Source of the DNA: Alviniconcha marisindica
Lineage: Eukaryota; Mollusca; Gastropoda; Provannidae
Direction of reading: 5' to 3'
Length of the DNA stretch: 64,000 nucleotides
Assembly: GCA_018857735.1 (NCBI GenBank)
Contig: JABMCL010001364.1
Location: 10,001 to 74,000 of the forward strand
Shown: one piece after another, positions 36,307-64,000 of the stretch
How the letters are laid out: each line of letters begins with the position of its first letter
Numbering within the stretch: position 1 is the first letter of the stretch
Made by a program: the position numbers and the translations under genes
Notes under the pieces: generated by a model
Told to the model about the DNA's origin: nothing
Database searches by the model: none
The model's input: the letters and a program-made list of their open reading frames with translations, nothing else

Positions 36307-36530
36307 AAATAATTCCTACATGATCCCTGCAGTCACACTCTTTATCACACTAAATAAGTCCTACATGATCCCTGCAGTCACACTCTTTATCACACTAAAT
36401 AAGTCCTACATGATCCCTGCTGTCACACTCTTTATCACACTAAATAAGTCCTACATGATCCCTGCAGTCACACTCTTTATCACACTAAATAAGTCCTACA
36501 TGATCCCTGCAGTCACACTCTTTATCACAA
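36307..36530. repeat. Minisatellite, 45 bp x 5
   Basis: The unit is aaataagtcctacatgatcc, ctgcagtcacactctttatc and acact. Confidence 0.93.
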
Positions 36531-36639
36531 TGAGTGCAGCGAGACAGAGTCCGTTGGTTTACACGGTGGTTAAAATCACTCACCCAATTCTCTCTCCATT
36601 ACAGACACAAGTTGTAAAAGATAGCTAAAAATCCTCTTT

Positions 36640-36805
36640 CCACTGAATCATTCCTGTATGAATCATGAATCATTCCTGTAAGAATCATGAATCATTCCTG
36701 TACGAATCATTCGTGTATGAACCATTCCTGTAAGTATGAATCATTCCTGTATGTCGTATGAATCATTCCTGTATGAATCATTTCTGTATGAATCATTCCT
36801 GTATG
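36640..36805. repeat. Minisatellite, 15-20 bp x about 9
   Basis: The unit is gaatcattcctgtat with small length variants. Confidence 0.85.
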
Positions 36806-36928
36806 ACAGGGGATACAGACAAAATGCAGCTGCAGCTCAGCAGAAGGCTATTTCTAAACCTAAAAAAATATATTAAAAAAATTCACTGCCAGACTCACTG
36901 GTGAGCAAGTATCTAAAAAACACCTGTT

Positions 36929-37255
36929 CTCCTGCGATTCACTGATGAAGAACTACCTAAACAAAAAAACACTCTCCTGCGATTCACTGATGAAGAACTA
37001 CCTAAACAAAAAAACACTCTCCTGCGATTCACTGATGAAGAACTACCTAAACAAAAAAACACTCTCCTGCGATTCACTGATGAAGAACTACCTAAACAAA
37101 AAAACACTCTCCTGCGATTCACCGATGAAGAACTACCTAAACAAAAAAATGCTCTCCTGCGATTCACTGATGAAGAACTACCTAAACAAAAACACACTCT
37201 CCTGCGATTCACTGATGAAGAACTACCTAAACAAAAAACGCTCTCCCGCGACTCA
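36929..37255. repeat. Minisatellite, 45 bp x 7
   Basis: The unit is ctcctgcgattcactgatga, agaactacctaaacaaaaaa and acact. Both strands are open because the period is a multiple of three. Confidence 0.93.
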
Positions 37256-37631
37256 CCGGTGAGGAACACGAGCGTTTACTGTATCGCACTCCAAGGCTGA
37301 GATCTGCCGGCTGCTGTGAAGCTGCTAATGAGCATGTGACGCTGCATGTGCTGCGGACAACGCAGCGCAAGCGCCTTCAGTTTGCTAAGACTAAGAGGTA
37401 GACACACCGCGCCGCCTGTCACCGCCCAAACTTTTAGGTGCACGGCAAGGTTCAAGGCCACACAGCTGACTTGCGTCCAGCGACACCCAAACAACAAGCA
37501 CACTGAGGAAGGCTGGGGAGCTGCGTTCTGAGACAGGAACAAACTGGGCGGCACAGTCAGCGGAGTTTTCCGCAGGAGTTTTCAGGATGTGAGGGGAACG
37601 CAGGAGGAGCCGTTTCCAGACAAGCAACAAT

Positions 37632-38079
37632 TAGGCTAAACGGTCAATTTAACTGCATGGAAACCGTAGGCTAAACAGTCAATTTAACTACATGGAAACC
37701 GTAGGCTAAACGGTCCATTTAACTGCATGGAAACCGTAGGCTAAACAGTCAATTTAACTGCATGGAAACCGTAGGCTAAACGGTCAATTTAACTGCATGG
37801 AAACCGTAGGCTGAACAGTCAATTTAACTGCATGGAAACCATAGGCTAAACAGTCAATTTAACTACATGGAAACCGTAGGCTGAACAGTCAATTTAACTA
37901 CATGGAAACCGTAGGCTAAATAGTCAATTTAACTACATGGAAACAGTAGGCTGAACAGTCAATTTAACTACATGGAAACAGTAGGCTGAACAGTCAATTT
38001 AACTACATGGAAACAGTAGGCTGAACAGTCAATTTAACTACATGGAAACCGTAGGCTGAACAGTCAATTTAACCACATA
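37632..38079. repeat. Minisatellite, 35 bp x 13
   Basis: The unit is ggctaaacagtcaatttaac with tgcatggaaaccgta. Confidence 0.94.
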
Positions 38080-38134
38080 CAGTCAGTATGTGTGGACAAT
38101 GCAGTGAGAGCAGAGAAGAAAGACAAAGAAGAAT

Positions 38135-38905
38135 TAGGCTAAACAGTCAGATTAACTAAATAAAAACCGTATGCTGGTGAGTACAGGGACAGTTGTTTCT
38201 GGAAGAAACAGGTACGCAGTCAAATTAATAACACGAAAATAATACGCTGCGGAATACAGGGAGTCATTTTTTAAAACACTATGCCATGGAATACAGCGAG
38301 AGTTGTTTCTCAGCCAAGGAAGAAAAAGGTACGCTGTCAATTTAACGTCACAAAAACAGTATGCTGCGGAATACAGGGAGTCGTTTCTTAAAACGCTATG
38401 CCTTGGAATACAGGGACAGTTGTCTCTAAGCCAAGGAAGAAAAAGGCACACAGTCAATTTAACTACACGAAAACAGTCAATATGCTGCAGACTACAGGGA
38501 GAGTTGTGTCTCAGCAAAGGAGGAATTTGGTTACACCGTCAATTTAAGTTCTTTAACTACAGGAAAACAGTCAGCATCTTATGGAATACAAGGAGAGTTG
38601 TTTATGAGCAAGGGAAGAATTGGCAAACCAAAGACAATATGCTGGGAAACACAGGGAGGCTGGTTCCGAGCAGAGGAAGTTTAAGGCTACTGGGCCAGTT
38701 CAACTCCAGGAAAACGGCCAGTGTGCTGGTGAATACAGGAAGCAAAGGAAGACTAAGGCTACAGGGCCAGTTCAACTCCAGGAAAACGGCCAGTGTGCTG
38801 GTGAATACAAGGAGCAGTGTTGGAGACACGGTAGGACCAGGCTACACCAAGTCCAGCCACAGTCAGGCTGGACAGTCCGTTTAGCTGCAGGAGAACAGTC
38901 CGCAG
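38135..38905. repeat. Diverged repeat, about 80-115 bp x 8
   Basis: Blocks of the type cagtcaatttaactacayga, aaacagt, tatgctgcggaatacaggga and gagttgtttctcagcaaagg recur. The first block is shared with the adjoining 35-bp unit, so the two arrays have a common origin. Confidence 0.75.
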
Positions 38906-39047
38906 GCTGGGGAATGACGTGTGTGACAAATGACTGCCACTGCCAGAGAGGGGGAAAAAAAAGAAATAAAAAAGATCAAAGTGTTATTCTTAACTCTCCT
39001 TTTGATTCGCTTGTGAAAGGGACGAAAGCTACTTGCTAGATACGACT

Positions 39048-39178
39048 CTCCTGCTATACACCAGAAACGCAAGGGCTGACACTTTGACATCTTAGCGCAG
39101 TCCACCGGCTAGCTCCTGCTATACACCAGAAACGCAAGGGCTGCCACTTTGACATCTTAGCGCAGTCCACCGGCTAGC
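39048..39178. repeat. Tandem duplication, 65 bp x 2
   Basis: The unit includes ctcctgctatacaccagaaa, cgcaagggctg and catcttagcgcagtccaccg, with one substitution between copies. Confidence 0.92.
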
Positions 39179-40538
39179 GTTGTCAATGTGACAAATGCAT
39201 GTGACTGAAGAGGACTCAGCAAAAGCTCAGCAGTTTTGGACAAGGAAAAAAAAAAAAAAAAGCAACACAAGTTCAGCAACTATGAGGCACACACACACAC
39301 ACACACAAACTCACACGCACGCACACACACACACACTGACAGAACTACAGCTTGCAGAACCCCACAAGCAATGCAGCCAAGTCTTGCAATCTATCAAGTC
39401 CTTAACAGCACACAACATAGAGTGCCTTCATTCTCACCCTCACATCAACAGGTCAAACACTGAATAGACCGGCAGCAAAGAGAGATCGGAGCACATCAAC
39501 CAGTTCACCAACAACCTTGTAAAGGCATTTCAGCGCCAGACACACAAGACATTAAAGCAGCGTTTTCCACAGCAACACCTCAGTTCCAGCCAATACGTTT
39601 AGCCCTTATGCACTCCACCCCATTTAAACTGCAACCAATCATCTTTTTTAAAATCCCGGATGGGGGGCAGGAGGGAATTATGGGTATGTTGTCAGAAGTC
39701 CAAATATGTCTATTTCTCTAAAGCAGTACCTCAAACAACTAGGGTAGGCACAACACAATGACCTCACATATACGTATGTCACTGAAATACTTTTTTTCAC
39801 GTGTGAAATACACAACTGATGAGAGCACAATGAGTGTAACAGCAATCCAGAATAAGGGTAACAGCAATCCAGAATAAGGATAACAGCAATCCAGAATAAG
39901 GATGCTTTGAAGAGAGAAAATAGATGGTCGCTGATTTGGAAATGAGCACATTGTCAGGAATGAGTGCAATAGTTTTTCTTTTCCTTCTTCTTTCTCTTTA
40001 TTTTGACAAGTGCACACAGCCAAACAACTGGACACTTTCCAAAGCTAAAAGTAGATTCACTAAAAAAAGACACCATCATCTTAAGCACCAAAAAGATGGA
40101 CAAAGTCTATAAAAAAAATTAAAAAAGACAATCAACATTGCATCAGACGAAAACACTTTTCACATCCAAGAATTATTCAAAGCAACGCTTGCAGAAAAAA
40201 AAAACCCACACATCTGAAAATGGCCACAGGGCAAAAAATACACTTAGACCTTTTCTGGTAACCATAAAAAAGAAAACAACTTCCACAGTATCATCCACTG
40301 AAACGTATCTCGTCTTTCCACAGGTTTACGCCGATCTGTCAATCTCCCACAGACCCTGGAGGCAGTGTCAACTTGATTAGCCCCGTGTCTGCCCCCCCCC
40401 CCTCCCACCCACCCCCAGTTGTTTCTTTCTCTCAAATCAAACAATCCACCCAACTCAATCCACACCACATCCTTTCCATCAGTCTGGCCTCACTGACAGC
40501 AATGCATTCTTCCGTTTCCCTGAAGGACTCGAACCCAG
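39179..40538 (-). other. CAMSAP proximal 3' UTR
   Basis: Immediately 3' of the CAMSAP stop. The stretch holds a (CA)n at about 39288, a 22-bp triplet repeat (aacagcaatccagaataagg) at 39838-39903, and a minus-strand AATAAA at 39997-40002 that could be the proximal poly(A) signal. Confidence 0.5.
39997..40002 (-). promoter_or_regulatory. Candidate proximal poly(A) signal for CAMSAP
   Basis: AATAAA on the minus strand about 540 bases after the stop codon. It is the nearest such hexamer that I noticed; use is unproven. Confidence 0.4.
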
Positions 40539-63762
<23,224 letters not shown>

Positions 63763-64000
63763 CTGAAAACACAAACCTGACGCGTCAGTGGCAGAGTGTT
63801 TTCAGCATCTCATCTTTCAAGAACTTTATAGGACTGAGCTTAATTCTGACTGATTCACAGGACTTTGCAGGCCTTGCAAACGAGTGCTCAAAACTCCAGG
63901 CATTTCCAAGCCTCAACAAGAAGCAGTTTCCAGGCTTTGCCAATGAGCTTTTAAAATCAAGGGTTTGCCTCCCCTCATCAACAAGCTTCCAAAATTCAAG
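63763..64000 (-). other. CAMSAP intron at the window edge
   Basis: The sequence upstream of the large exon on the minus strand contains no further exon in the window. Confidence 0.7.

Overview
The window is animal nuclear DNA, probably from a mollusc and most likely a gastropod. The evidence is three conserved animal genes with GT-AG introns, a tRNA-headed SINE, very many minisatellites and long G/C homopolymer runs. The phylum is inferred from repeat style and gene structure, not from a diagnostic marker. There is nothing prokaryotic, and I see no transposase or reverse-transcriptase reading frame.

Layout. (1) 201-13031, + strand: a complete PSMD14/Rpn11 gene, the deubiquitinase of the 26S proteasome lid, with 10 coding exons and 311 residues. 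(2) 13032-16006: intergenic DNA with a 49-bp minisatellite and a SINE of about 0.6 kb on the minus strand. (3) 16007-27082, + strand: a gene for a 340-residue protein with three U1/matrin-type C2H2 zinc fingers (ZNF385/ZNF346/ZMAT-like), in five coding exons. (4) 27083-40538: no coding exon. It holds many arrays and is either the long 3' UTR of the next gene or intergenic DNA. (5) 40539-63762, minus strand: the last eight coding exons (1333 residues) of a CAMSAP/Patronin microtubule minus-end protein, including the coiled coils and the complete C-terminal CKK domain. Its N-terminal exons lie beyond the right edge. The zinc-finger gene and CAMSAP converge. The three genes have no evident shared pathway.

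The main non-genic feature is tandem repetition. By hand tally, more than 40 minisatellite arrays fill about a third of the window. The most unusual observation is that at least seven arrays or duplications, in all three genes, are built from an exon-intron junction: the last or first few exon bases plus the splice donor or acceptor. They place rows of decoy splice sites beside the true one. For PSMD14 exons 6 and 8 the amplified exon bases encode peptides conserved from mollusc to human, so the exon is the source and the intron received the copies. Other signals are higher-order repeats at 35.4 and 17 kb, long G runs that mostly lie on the sense strand of each gene, and an imperfect 230-bp inverted repeat near 33.2 kb.

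All splice junctions were placed by hand from reading frame, phase and GT/AG sites. Reading phase is continuous across every junction in all three genes, which is strong internal support. UTR exons, promoters and poly(A) sites are much less certain.
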